Positions 1 to 8,091 of a stretch of 64,000 bases of DNA are shown in pieces (position 1 is the stretch's first letter; each line of letters begins with the position of its first letter). Made by a program: the position numbers and the translations under genes. The stretch is from positions 1-64,000 of the forward strand of contig NZ_FQUQ01000005.1 in the NCBI RefSeq assembly GCF_900129215.1, in the 5' to 3' direction. This DNA is from Pedobacter caeni (lineage in GTDB: Bacteria > Bacteroidota > Bacteroidia > Sphingobacteriales > Sphingobacteriaceae). The notes beneath the pieces were generated by a model. It saw only the letters and a program-made list of their open reading frames with translations, made no database searches and was not told the DNA's origin.

Positions 1-888
1 ATTGCCTTAAGTGGTCTTTCTCAAACTTATGATGGGACAGGAAAATCAGTAATTGCAACGACTAACCCCTTGAGTTTATCGGGTGTCACGATTACTTATG
101 ATGGTTCTTCCGTGTTACCTATGGATGCTGGAACTTATGCTGTGGTTGCAAGGTTGAATAATGCGAACTATACCACAACTGATGCGACAGGCAATTTGGT
201 AATTGGTAAAGGGACTGCTTCGATTGCCTTAAGTGGTCTTTCTCAAACTTATGACGGAACTGGGAAATCAGCAATTGCAACGACTAACCCATTGGATTTA
301 TCAGGTTTGACAGTTACTTATGATGGTTCTTCCGTATTGCCTACGGATGCAGGAACTTATGCTGTGGTTGCAAGGTTGAATAATGTGAACTATACTGCAA
401 CTGATGCAACAGGAAGTCTGGTAATTGGTAAAGGGACTGCTTCGATTGCCTTAAGTGGTCTTTCTCAGACTTATGATGGAACTGGGAAATCAGTTACTGC
501 AACGACGAACCCATTGGATTTATCAGGTTTGACAGTTACTTATGATGGCTCTTCTGTGTTACCCATAGCTGCAGGAACTTATGCTGTGGTTGTAAGGCTG
601 AATAATGCGAACTACAGTGCAAGTGACGGAACAGGCAGTTTGGTAATTGGTAAAGGCACAGCTTCAATTGCCTTAAGTGGTCTTTCTCAAACTTATGATG
701 GGACAGGAAAATCAGTAATTGCAACGACGAATCCTTCAGGATTATCAGGCTTGACAGTCACTTATGATGGCTCCTCAGTGTTACCAATGGCTGCAGGAAC
801 ATATGTGATAGTAGCGAGTTTAAATAATGCAAACTATACGGCAATTGAAATCACTGGTAATCTGGTGATTGATAAGAAGGTTATTACT
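1..888 (+). repeat. Four tandem 222-bp coding repeats
   Basis: Units begin at 1, 223, 445 and 667, each with the same ATTGCCTTAAGTGGTCTTTC start, and the period is exactly 222 bp (74 codons). The first three are nearly identical at the DNA level, including at third codon positions; the fourth diverges toward its 3' end (after about 780). The array probably continues upstream of the window. High nucleotide identity points to recent expansion or gene conversion. Confidence 0.93.
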
Positions 889-2136
889 GTTACAGCAGAT
901 GGCAAGATGAAGAAATATGGTGAAACAGACCCGGTATTAACTTATAAAATTACTTCAGGTACATTAAATGACTCTGATAAATTCACAGGGGATCTGGAGA
1001 GGTACCCTGGCGAAAATGTTGGCACTTATGCAATTACTCAGGGAACGCTGAAACTGAATCATAACTATGACCTGATTTATAAAGGAGCAAACCTGATTAT
1101 AGGAAACAGTACGATAAATTTTGCGGCTCTTCCGCAGAAAATTTATGGTGATACTGATTTTAATCCAGGTGCCAGTAGTAACGTAAGTACTGCAGACATT
1201 ACTTACTCTTCTGATAATGTAGCTGTAGCAACTATTGTAAATGGTAAAATACACATTGTATCAGCAGGAACGGCCAACATTACTGCTGCTCAGACAGGAG
1301 CCATAAATGTGAGCAGGACATTAATTGTCTCAAAGGCCAACCTGACCGCTTTGGCGAATAATCAAAGCAGACTTTATGGAACAACGAATCCTGTATTAAC
1401 TGTAACCTATAGTGGTTTTGTAAATGGTGATGATGTCTCTAAATTGACAGCACTGCCTGTTACTGCTACGAATGCAACAATTAATAGTTTACCAGGTATT
1501 TATCCGATCACCCTGAAAGGTGCTGTATCGGATAATTATAATTTTAATTATATAGATGGTATACTAAATGTTATCCCATTAGCCGATGCAGAACTCATTG
1601 ATCTCAGATTAAGTTCAGGAAGATTGTCGCCGGCATTTGCCACAGAAAACTATAGTTACAATGCATTTGTGGACCATGCTGTTGATAATTTGCTGCTCAC
1701 ACCAACTTTAAGTAATCCAGGAGCTACTCTGCGTATAAATGGGGGGGCGTCGATGAATATTCCACTTAAAGTGGGCTTCAATATCATTACTATTGAGGTG
1801 ATTGCACAGGATGGGAAGATCAAAAGTAACTATACCTTGAAAATCTACAGGGGAGATTCGGAAGCCTCTGTTTTTGCAAACAATATCCTGAGCCCAAATA
1901 ATGATGGGAAAAATGATAAGTGGATTATTAAAGATATTGAGCTCTATCCTGATAATAAGGTTACAGTTTATGATCGTGCAGGTCGTGTCGTGTATACTAA
2001 AGACGGTTATAATAATGAATGGGACGGCAGTCTTAAAGGAGCAACTCTTGTAGAAGGGACCTATTATTACATCATTGACCTTGGTCCGGGTAAGCGCAGG
2101 TTCAAAGGGTTTATTACCATCATCATCAATAGATAA
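1..2136 (+). CDS. MBG-repeat surface protein with type IX secretion (type B) C-terminal domain, 5' end missing
   Basis: The frame is open from base 1, so the gene starts upstream of the window; the first in-frame start-like codon (TTG at 70) lies inside a repeat and is not a real start. 711 residues are visible. Residues 1-296 are four tandem 74-residue units containing LSGLSQTYDGTGKS and ending in NLVIGKG or similar, the pattern of bacterial MBG/Ig-like modules. Two more MBG-type modules follow (YGETDPVLTYKITSG; LYGTTNPVLTVTYSGF), then a cadherin-like beta-sandwich (starts near ELIDLRLSSG). The last ~85 residues (ILSPNNDGKNDKW ... VYDRAGRVVYTKDGY ... WDG) are a gliding-motility/type B sorting domain, which in this phylum routes proteins through the type IX system to the cell surface. 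The PorP/SprF gene directly downstream fits that route. Likely an adhesin; the ligand cannot be told. Confidence 0.9.
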   Translation: MALSGLSQTYDGTGKSVIATTNPLSLSGVTITYDGSSVLPMDAGTYAVVARLNNANYTTTDATGNLVIGKGTASIALSGLSQTYDGTGKSAIATTNPLDLSGLTVTYDGSSVLPTDAGTYAVVARLNNVNYTATDATGSLVIGKGTASIALSGLSQTYDGTGKSVTATTNPLDLSGLTVTYDGSSVLPIAAGTYAVVVRLNNANYSASDGTGSLVIGKGTASIALSGLSQTYDGTGKSVIATTNPSGLSGLTVTYDGSSVLPMAAGTYVIVASLNNANYTAIEITGNLVIDKKVITVTADGKMKKYGETDPVLTYKITSGTLNDSDKFTGDLERYPGENVGTYAITQGTLKLNHNYDLIYKGANLIIGNSTINFAALPQKIYGDTDFNPGASSNVSTADITYSSDNVAVATIVNGKIHIVSAGTANITAAQTGAINVSRTLIVSKANLTALANNQSRLYGTTNPVLTVTYSGFVNGDDVSKLTALPVTATNATINSLPGIYPITLKGAVSDNYNFNYIDGILNVIPLADAELIDLRLSSGRLSPAFATENYSYNAFVDHAVDNLLLTPTLSNPGATLRINGGASMNIPLKVGFNIITIEVIAQDGKIKSNYTLKIYRGDSEASVFANNILSPNNDGKNDKWIIKDIELYPDNKVTVYDRAGRVVYTKDGYNNEWDGSLKGATLVEGTYYYIIDLGPGKRRFKGFITIIINR

Positions 2137-2183
2137 ATGCCTCGGTTCAATTAATTAAATAACCGGAAATAAAGAAAAATAGA

Positions 2184-3107
2184 ATGATCAATATTATAAA
2201 AAACAAGAGGATTACAATGATCAGAACGATACTGGTCACTGTATTTCTAATGATCCGGACTTTGTCCGCGAATGCCCAGCTCAATACCCTGCAGGCCATG
2301 TATTTTCAAAATCCATTCTTGTATAACCCTGCGATGGCGGGGATGGAAAAGGGGGTGAATGTCAATATCGGGTACCTGCAGCAATGGAATAGTTTTCCAG
2401 GAACCCCCAAAACATCTTTTTTAACAGCAGAAATGAAGTCAGATAAAAGGGTAGGGCTTGGATTAACAGTGAGTCTTGATGAAGCAGGTTTGATCAGGTC
2501 TACAAAAGCAAGGGGGACATATGCATATCATCTGCCTTTAAATAACAGTGATAAACAATTGAATTTTGGCCTCTCCCTGGGGATTGACGATTCGCGTATA
2601 GATTATAACAATATTCGTGGTGACGGAACTGATGAGAGTGTTGTACAGTACAATCAATTAAAACCTTATGTAGATGGTGATCTTGGGATCGCTTATACCA
2701 GCAATAGCCTGAATATTGGAGCTGCATTGCCGAATCTTAAATCAGCATTTTTTAAAGCAGCCACGACCAGATTTGATGCAGACAGATTGCTGTTTATAGC
2801 CAGTATTAGTTATAAAATCCCGTTGTATAAAGGTAATACCGGGTTTATAGTACAACCTTTAACTACCTACCGGCTTGTAAAGGGCCATAAGGATATTGTT
2901 GACGTAGGCCTGAACTTCGCAATGGAGAACTATGGCTTATATATGCAGGGCATTTATCATAGTAGTGACAACATGAGCGTTGGGCTGGGATTGAACAGGT
3001 CTTCTTATGCAGTTAGTTTTGCTTATAATTTTGAAACAGGGGCAATCAGGAATTATACAGGAGGAGGTTTTGAACTTGGAATAAAGCTAAAGGTATTCGA
3101 TAAATAA
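2184..3107 (+). CDS. PorP/SprF-family type IX secretion membrane protein
   Basis: 307 residues with an N-terminal signal sequence (hydrophobic stretch ending in LSANAQ) and the family hallmark MYFQNPFLYNPAMAGM just after it, followed by a beta-rich outer-membrane barrel pattern. Family members (SprF, PorP) are outer-membrane partners needed for surface delivery of a cognate large adhesin carrying a type B sorting domain, and such an adhesin ends 47 bp upstream, so the two probably form one transcription unit. The first ATG at 2184 is preceded by an A-rich stretch and is used here. A second ATG at 2217 (MIRTILVTVFL) would give a more compact signal peptide and is a real alternative. Confidence 0.88.
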   Translation: MINIIKNKRITMIRTILVTVFLMIRTLSANAQLNTLQAMYFQNPFLYNPAMAGMEKGVNVNIGYLQQWNSFPGTPKTSFLTAEMKSDKRVGLGLTVSLDEAGLIRSTKARGTYAYHLPLNNSDKQLNFGLSLGIDDSRIDYNNIRGDGTDESVVQYNQLKPYVDGDLGIAYTSNSLNIGAALPNLKSAFFKAATTRFDADRLLFIASISYKIPLYKGNTGFIVQPLTTYRLVKGHKDIVDVGLNFAMENYGLYMQGIYHSSDNMSVGLGLNRSSYAVSFAYNFETGAIRNYTGGGFELGIKLKVFDK

Positions 3108-3390
3108 TGAACCTCAAAATTTCTGTGTGGAATCAGTAAGAATAAAAGTTACCGGGGACAAATGAGGGGGATATGTGGTTTGCATGATGGAACCTTTGTT
3201 TAGTACATACACAGTAATAATGGTAGTTGTTTCAGTGATCTGTATACACTTGGAGCAGTTTTTTTACTGCATTTTTGTAAATATCTGATTACATGTCATG
3301 ATAGAATCTTAGCATTGGTCTGCTGGCAGTCGTTCTTCAGAAAAATTCACCAGTAAGACCGTTTTTTTAAACTTATAAATAAGCACTAAA

Positions 3391-3843
3391 ATGAAAAAAT
3401 CAATTATCGGACTATTATTCATCATGCTGAGCATACAAGTTTCCTTTGGACAAAATTCCGCAACTGAACAGAAGATCAGGGATATTTCTAAAGCGAAATG
3501 GCAATGGATGGCAGACAAAAATGTGGGCAAGCTGACCTCACTTTTTCATGATAAATCGAAGTTTGTACATATGAGTGGAACCTGGAAAAAGAAGGAGGAG
3601 CTCGATGTCATTAAAACCGGAAGAATTTGGTATAAGAATGCTGATGTCCACGATGTAGCGGTAGAAGTTTCGGATAATGTTGCGATTCTTTGGAATCGTA
3701 TTACGCTTACTGCCGTTGTTCGTGGAAATGATGTTGTAACAGAGTTTACAGTTACTGAGGTTTATAAGAAAGAAGGAAAGGATTGGAAACTATTCGCTTT
3801 AACCTTTAGTAGTGTGCGCGATACTCATAAAATTGAACATTAG
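3391..3843 (+). CDS. Secreted NTF2-like (DUF4440/SnoaL-type) protein
   Basis: 150 residues. Residues 1-20 form a signal peptide ending in SFGQ. The remainder fits the small alpha+beta-barrel NTF2-like fold: an N-terminal helix with KAKWQWMADKNVGKLTSLF, then HDKSKFVHMSGTWKKKEEL and alternating strands ending in EVYKKEGKDWKLFALTFSSV. This pattern is typical of DUF4440 proteins, whose substrates are usually unknown. It stands alone: 283 bp separate it from the PorP/SprF gene, and a strong terminator lies downstream. No catalytic function can be assigned. Confidence 0.8.
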   Translation: MKKSIIGLLFIMLSIQVSFGQNSATEQKIRDISKAKWQWMADKNVGKLTSLFHDKSKFVHMSGTWKKKEELDVIKTGRIWYKNADVHDVAVEVSDNVAILWNRITLTAVVRGNDVVTEFTVTEVYKKEGKDWKLFALTFSSVRDTHKIEH

Positions 3844-3961
3844 CGGTAGTTGTATTCCTCCCCATCAGATCGCATTTGATCAATTGGGATTAAGCCAAAG
3901 TATGATCACTTCCTGCAAGAGATCCGAAAAACAGGTTTGCCTGCCTGAAAATAATGGCATA

Positions 3962-3993
3962 AAAAAACATCTGTCGTTAAACAGATGTTTTTT
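3962..3993. terminator. Bidirectional rho-independent terminator
   Basis: Perfect 12-bp stem AAAAAACATCTG / CAGATGTTTTTT around an 8-nt loop, with T runs readable on both strands. It lies between the convergent NTF2-like gene (+) and cold-shock gene (-) and can serve both. Confidence 0.85.
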
Positions 3994-4015
3994 ACCAATT
4001 TATGAAGGATTCTAA

Positions 4016-4207
4016 TTAGCTGATCTTAACATTAATTGCGTTCAAGCCTTTTTTACCTTGCTCGACGTCATAGCTTACTGAATCATTCTCGCGAATGTTG
4101 TCTATTAAGCCTGAAGAATGAACAAAGATTTCGCTATCACCATTAGCTGGCACGATAAATCCAAAACCTTTTGTCTCATTGAAAAATTTTACTGTTCCTT
4201 GTTGCAT
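4016..4207 (-). CDS. Cold-shock domain protein (CspA family)
   Basis: 63 residues, the usual length. It has the RNP1-like KGFGFI and the RNP2-like IFVHSSGL of the five-stranded OB-fold that binds single-stranded nucleic acid, and starts MQQGTVKFFNETKGFG. Such proteins melt mRNA structure as RNA chaperones, often in the cold. A -7 type box TACCTTTG (CAAAGGTA on the + strand at 4230-4237) lies 22 nt upstream of the start, so the leader would be short, unlike the long cold-sensing leader of E. coli cspA. The gene converges on the NTF2-like gene with a shared terminator. Confidence 0.97.
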   Translation of the reverse strand: MQQGTVKFFNETKGFGFIVPANGDSEIFVHSSGLIDNIRENDSVSYDVEQGKKGLNAINVKIS

Positions 4208-4385
4208 TATATTGTATATTAATTATATCCAAAGGTAGTTGTTTTATTTGGTTTAAAATAATATTTTATTTTTATTTAAAATGTAGAATATTATTCTGAA
4301 TGAATGTTAGTGTATAGAATTATTTATGGCTTCGTTTCTGGCTGAAGCAAATGTTCCTGATCTGATCTCAAAAAGGAATAGTAAC

Positions 4386-4393
4386 TATATTTG
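4386..4393 (+). promoter_or_regulatory. -7 box TATATTTG, leaderless promoter candidate
   Basis: Perfect TAnnTTTG (Bacteroidota housekeeping -7 element), 6 nt before the ATG at 4400. No convincing -33 TTTG is visible. Transcription would start at or next to the start codon. Confidence 0.5.
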
Positions 4394-4399
4394 CAAAGT

Positions 4400-5182
4400 A
4401 TGCATATACAATCCTATCCTATTCTCAGCGCGTTGCAGCCTTATATTAAGCTGATTTGTACCATGGAATGTGACGATGATGCCGACACAAGTTATATTCG
4501 TGTGCTGCCAGATGCTTGTGTAGAGGTGTTTGTTAACTATACAAGTACACCAGTGGCTATCATTAGCGATGAGTTACATAAACGTAGTATCGTTACTTTT
4601 CGGATGAGCCAGCCTATGGATGTGAAAATGCGAAAGGGAGCCGGGGTTATTGCAATTTGTTTCCATCCGGGTATGGCGTATAATTTCATTCAGCTGCCTA
4701 TGCATGTATTGTCTGATACAATGATCGCTCTTGCTGATATATGGGGTCGTATGGCGGCAGAAATAGAAGAAAAAATGGCAGGATCAGGCAACAATGAAGC
4801 TCGGGTAAGCCTGCTGCAAAAATACCTGTTAAAAGAATTGATGAAAGACAACGATGATTTGCAGATTGTACATTGTCTGAGACAGGTGAGTTTGTCGGCG
4901 GGGCTGATTCCCCTGGGGAGGCTTGTTTGTGATACCGGACTCAGCCAGCGTCATCTTTCCAGAAAGTTTCAGGAATATGTCGGTTTGTCACCTAAAGAAT
5001 ATCTGCGGGTTTCCAGGTTCATATGCTCGCTTGCTCACCTGAAAAGATATCCTGCGTTTTCTCTTACTGAAATTGCCCATAAGAGTGGTTATTACGACCA
5101 GGCTCACTTTATCAGAGATTACAAGGATTATACCGGTTATACCCCAGGTCAGGTAGTCCGGATCCGGCATATTTTATATTGA
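4400..5182 (+). CDS. AraC-family transcriptional regulator
   Basis: 260 residues from the ATG at 4400; a TTG nine bases earlier is in frame but overlaps the promoter box, so ATG is preferred. The N-terminal half (about 1-150) resembles the sensor domain common in Bacteroidota AraC proteins (SYPILSALQPYIKLICTMEC; RVLPDACVEVFVNY). The C-terminal ~100 residues are the double helix-turn-helix: CDTGLSQRHLSRKFQEYVG, SPKEYLRVSRF and EIAHKSGYYDQAHFIRDYK with the family signature. The inducer is not evident. The reductase gene 64 bp downstream on the same strand may be co-transcribed or regulated by it. Confidence 0.9.
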   Translation: MHIQSYPILSALQPYIKLICTMECDDDADTSYIRVLPDACVEVFVNYTSTPVAIISDELHKRSIVTFRMSQPMDVKMRKGAGVIAICFHPGMAYNFIQLPMHVLSDTMIALADIWGRMAAEIEEKMAGSGNNEARVSLLQKYLLKELMKDNDDLQIVHCLRQVSLSAGLIPLGRLVCDTGLSQRHLSRKFQEYVGLSPKEYLRVSRFICSLAHLKRYPAFSLTEIAHKSGYYDQAHFIRDYKDYTGYTPGQVVRIRHILY

Positions 5183-5246
5183 TGTCCGTTTTGTACAATT
5201 AACCGAAATAGAATATGCCCATTTTTGCCATATAAACATTAAGAAT

Positions 5247-5783
5247 ATGCGAAAACTAATATTGGGATTAGCCATCACATTGGATGGTTATATTGAAGGA
5301 CCAAATGGCGAGTATGACTGGTGCTTTACAGACCAGGACTACGGATTAAATGAGTTTTTTGAACGCATTGATGCGATCTTTATTGGACGTAAGAGTTACG
5401 AAATGCTACAGCAGCACAGCGATAACGGTAGTGGGGAAGTCGTACCAGGAATGCCAGCGTTAACAGAATATGTGTTTTCTAAGACATTGACCTCGGTAAA
5501 AGATAGCGCTGTACTGATATCGGAGGATAGTATTGCCGAAGCACGAAGAATAAAAAATGAACCTGGCAAAGATATCTGGCTGTTTGGAGGAGCTTTGTTG
5601 TATGATTCCATGATGAAAGAGGGGTTGGTGGATGAATTGTGGTTGTCAGTACATCCCATATTGCTTGGTGGTGGTAAACTCCTTTTTCAGGATCAGACGG
5701 GCAGGAGGAAGCTTAGGTTTCTGGAAAGTACAACATACGAAACCGGATTGCTCTCCATTCGTTATGGCGTGGAGAATAACTAA
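5247..5783 (+). CDS. Dihydrofolate reductase family (RibD C-terminal-like) reductase
   Basis: 178 residues with the pattern of the RibD-C/YwjB branch: N-terminal RKLILGLAITLDGYIEGPNG, the IDAIFIGRKSYEML segment, a central KDIWLFGGALLYDSMM nucleotide-binding motif, and a C-terminal LSVHPILLGGGKLLF segment. These proteins have a Rossmann-like NADPH-binding fold and usually an unknown substrate. It is not the classical FolA. It directly follows an AraC regulator, which suggests an inducible small operon. There is no export signal, so it is cytoplasmic. Confidence 0.9.
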   Translation: MRKLILGLAITLDGYIEGPNGEYDWCFTDQDYGLNEFFERIDAIFIGRKSYEMLQQHSDNGSGEVVPGMPALTEYVFSKTLTSVKDSAVLISEDSIAEARRIKNEPGKDIWLFGGALLYDSMMKEGLVDELWLSVHPILLGGGKLLFQDQTGRRKLRFLESTTYETGLLSIRYGVENN

Positions 5784-5941
5784 TTAAATCCGTATTCTGT
5801 CGCAATATTGCCTCTAAATTGTCGTATTATCCCCCCTTTAATTTCTGTTTTTACCTTGATCTTTATTAAAGCAATGGTGGAGCAGCTACCACAGACAAAA
5901 ACGGGCGAGCCGAAAAGCCAAATGAGTAGGAGCACAAAAAA

Positions 5942-6400
5942 ATGAATGTTATGTCAGACAATAAGGTTTCATTGCACAGAATTATTAAGGCCTCTCCGGA
6001 AAAGGTATACCGCGCCTTCACCGAAAGTACAGCGATTGCTTCATGGTTGCCGCCTTACGGTTACCTTTGTACCGTACAGGAAATGAACGTTAAGGTGGGG
6101 GGGACTTTTAAAATGTCATTTCACAATTTCACAACGGGTAACGGTCATTCATTTGGCGGGGAATATTTAGAGATCAAACCCAATGAGTTTCTGAAATATA
6201 CAGACGTATTTGACGATCCAAACTTGCCAGGGGTAATGACTACTTCTATTTCGCTTCGGAAAACATTGGTGGGTACAGAATTAAAAGTACTGCAGGAAGG
6301 AATACCTGCGATGATACCTGCAGAAATGTGTTACCTCGGCTGGCAGGAATCCCTGGAAAAACTCGTTAAACTTGTTGAACCTGAACTACCGGATGCCTGA
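5942..6400 (+). CDS. SRPBCC/AHSA1-like START-domain protein
   Basis: 152 residues of the helix-grip fold: VSLHRIIKASPEKVYRAFTE at the N-terminus, WLPPYGYLCTVQEMNVKVGG, a central FGGEYLEIKPNEFLKYTDVFDD and the C-terminal helix CYLGWQESLEKLVKLVEP. Activator-of-Hsp90-ATPase-1-like proteins of this size bind small hydrophobic molecules; none has a general assigned role. The first ATG is used, with a GGAG 12 nt upstream as a weak ribosome site; an ATG 9 bp later is possible. It ends at a strong shared terminator. Confidence 0.88.
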   Translation: MNVMSDNKVSLHRIIKASPEKVYRAFTESTAIASWLPPYGYLCTVQEMNVKVGGTFKMSFHNFTTGNGHSFGGEYLEIKPNEFLKYTDVFDDPNLPGVMTTSISLRKTLVGTELKVLQEGIPAMIPAEMCYLGWQESLEKLVKLVEPELPDA

Positions 6401-6426
6401 TCAGCATAGCCCTGGAACTCTATTAT

Positions 6427-6456
6427 AAACCTCCAAACGATAACGTTTGGAGGTTT
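6427..6456. terminator. Bidirectional terminator between convergent genes
   Basis: Perfect 13-bp stem AAACCTCCAAACG / CGTTTGGAGGTTT with an ATAA tetraloop, between the SRPBCC gene (+) and the DoxX-like gene (-). Confidence 0.85.
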
Positions 6457-6458
6457 AT

Positions 6459-6893
6459 TTATCCATTAAGCTGATCTATGCTCCATTTGTATTTAGGAAC
6501 ACAAGAAAGCAACAGACTCGCTGCGGAAGCAGTAAATACACCGAAATTTATTGGTTTTTGTATACCCACAGAGGTTGCCATAAACAGGATAAAGGTGAAT
6601 GTTAAAAGGCAGCTTCCTATGACGACATATTTCGTTTTAAAGCCAATGATCAAACAGATGGCAATGATCGATTCTGAAACGGTAGCTATCCCGCCCATTA
6701 CATTGGTAAGGGATCTGCCCAGATAAGGCATCAGCGTTGTGGTGTAGTTGATAAAGTTTTCCCAGTTGCCCCATTCGATATTTCCGGTACCCGCCGCGCC
6801 GAGGATACCTAATCTGTCTAAGACAGGGGTTAGAAATGTGATGCCCAGTGCGCATCTCAGGAGCAACTGAGGGATTTTAAAGGAGTCTTCCAT
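6459..6893 (-). CDS. DoxX-like four-helix membrane protein
   Basis: 144 residues with four hydrophobic segments: QLLLRCALGITFLTPVLDR, SLTNVMGGIATVSESIIAIC, KYVVIGSCLLTFTFILFMAT and INFGVFTASAASLLLSCV. The topology and the opening IPQLLLRCALG match small DoxX-family inner-membrane proteins, whose roles are mostly unknown (some link to redox or oxidative stress). A -7 box TAGCTTTG (CAAAGCTA on + at 6911-6918) lies 17 nt upstream. It is a single-gene unit with its own promoter and a shared terminator. Confidence 0.8.
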   Translation of the reverse strand: MEDSFKIPQLLLRCALGITFLTPVLDRLGILGAAGTGNIEWGNWENFINYTTTLMPYLGRSLTNVMGGIATVSESIIAICLIIGFKTKYVVIGSCLLTFTFILFMATSVGIQKPINFGVFTASAASLLLSCVPKYKWSIDQLNG

Positions 6894-7045
6894 AATTTAA
6901 ATATTTAGGACAAAGCTATCTCCAATAGATAGTCGTTTACTATACCAGATTTATCAAATTCTATAGCCCAGATGCTTATGCCCCTGCGAAACTGTGTTTT
7001 CCCCTCTTGCTTGCGAAAATTCTCTGTTGGCCTGCAAGTTATTTC

Positions 7046-7053
7046 TATCTTTG
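7046..7053 (+). promoter_or_regulatory. -7 box TATCTTTG, leaderless promoter candidate
   Basis: Perfect TAnnTTTG only 3 nt before the ATG at 7057; a TTG at 7027-7029 lies 16 nt upstream as a possible -33 element. The transcript would start at the codon itself. Confidence 0.55.
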
Positions 7054-7056
7054 AGA

Positions 7057-7845
7057 ATGGAGTTAGCATTATATCAGGTCGACAGTTTTACGGATAAACT
7101 TTTTTCGGGAAATCCAGCTTGCGTGGTGATTTTAGAAGAATGGTTACCCGATGAAATTCTACTTAAAATTACTCAGGAAAATGCGGTTGCGGAGACTGCA
7201 TTTTTTCTTCCACAGGATGATGGTTTCCACCTGCGGTGGTTTACTCCTGAAACCGAAATGGATCTCTGTGGTCATGCGACATTAGCTGCCGCCTTCGTGC
7301 TCAAAAAATGTAAGGATTACCCATCTGATAAAATCATATTCTATACCCAAAGCGGGACACTGGTGGTCAGGATAGAAGAAGACCTGTTCTGGCTGGATTT
7401 TCCTTCAAGACTTCCTTTGCCTGCAACATTGCCATGGCAAATAGAAGAGGCCTTAAATATCAAGCCGCTTGAGGTATTTAAATCCAGGGATTACGTATTG
7501 ATCTACGAAAATGAAGAAACCATAAAAAACATCAGGGTAGACCAGCAATTATTTGATCGGCTGAACCTGGATCCGGGTGGGGTGATCGTGACAGCTAAAG
7601 GAGAGGAGTATGATTTCGTCTCCCGGTTCTTTACCCCACAGGCATCCATACTGGAAGATCCGGTAACGGGTTCAGCACATTGTTCCCTGATTCCTTATTG
7701 GGCCGGACAGTTAAATAAAGAGGAAATGGTTGCACAGCAACTCTCGGAGCGGAAAGGGACACTGCTTTGTAAAAACGCTGCTGAACGTGTGCTTATTGGC
7801 GGACAAGCCAGGCTGTATGCTAAGGGAGTGTTGTTGCTCCCCTAA
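7057..7845 (+). CDS. PhzF-family isomerase/epimerase
   Basis: 262 residues from ATG 7057. The open frame extends 21 codons further upstream but lies across the promoter, and the family always begins with an ALYQVDSFTDKLFSGNPACV-like segment, which is found here right after the start. Further motifs are the catalytic Glu context AVAETAFFLP, RWFTPETEMDLCGHATLAAA and the C-terminal DPVTGSAHCSLIPYW. PhzF-like proteins are two-domain diaminopimelate-epimerase-fold enzymes; outside phenazine operons their substrates are unknown. No phenazine genes are nearby, so the phenazine role should not be inferred. Confidence 0.93.
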   Translation: MELALYQVDSFTDKLFSGNPACVVILEEWLPDEILLKITQENAVAETAFFLPQDDGFHLRWFTPETEMDLCGHATLAAAFVLKKCKDYPSDKIIFYTQSGTLVVRIEEDLFWLDFPSRLPLPATLPWQIEEALNIKPLEVFKSRDYVLIYENEETIKNIRVDQQLFDRLNLDPGGVIVTAKGEEYDFVSRFFTPQASILEDPVTGSAHCSLIPYWAGQLNKEEMVAQQLSERKGTLLCKNAAERVLIGGQARLYAKGVLLLP

Positions 7846-8091
7846 ATATCCCATCGTATTGGTCGTATCACTTTTTGTCTCTTAATAGATGGAGGTAATC
7901 AAGCCTGTATGTAGTAGAATAATCCATTGGAAAAAACAGATAGTCCATTTTTTTTGAAAGAAGTTAGTTTAATTTTACTTCTATTAGCCCTGAACCTAAA
8001 GTCGATTTTTCATTATACAAATGTCAGGCTGATCCCGCAGGAAAAATAGAGAATCAGATTGGTAGAAAGCAGACCTTGATAAATTACAAAC

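Noticed and set aside
1..888. Repeat array considered as CRISPR
   Set aside because: The 222-bp units are contiguous, in frame and coding, with no spacers.
3812..4015. 67-codon frame after the NTF2-like gene
   Set aside because: It overlaps the end of that gene and runs through the terminator hairpin, and its translation looks random.
5247..5783. Classical dihydrofolate reductase (folA)
   Set aside because: Motifs are those of the RibD C-terminal branch, so the folate role is not supported.
7057..7845. Phenazine biosynthesis role for the PhzF-like gene
   Set aside because: No other phenazine genes are nearby, and PhzF-like proteins are widespread outside that pathway.
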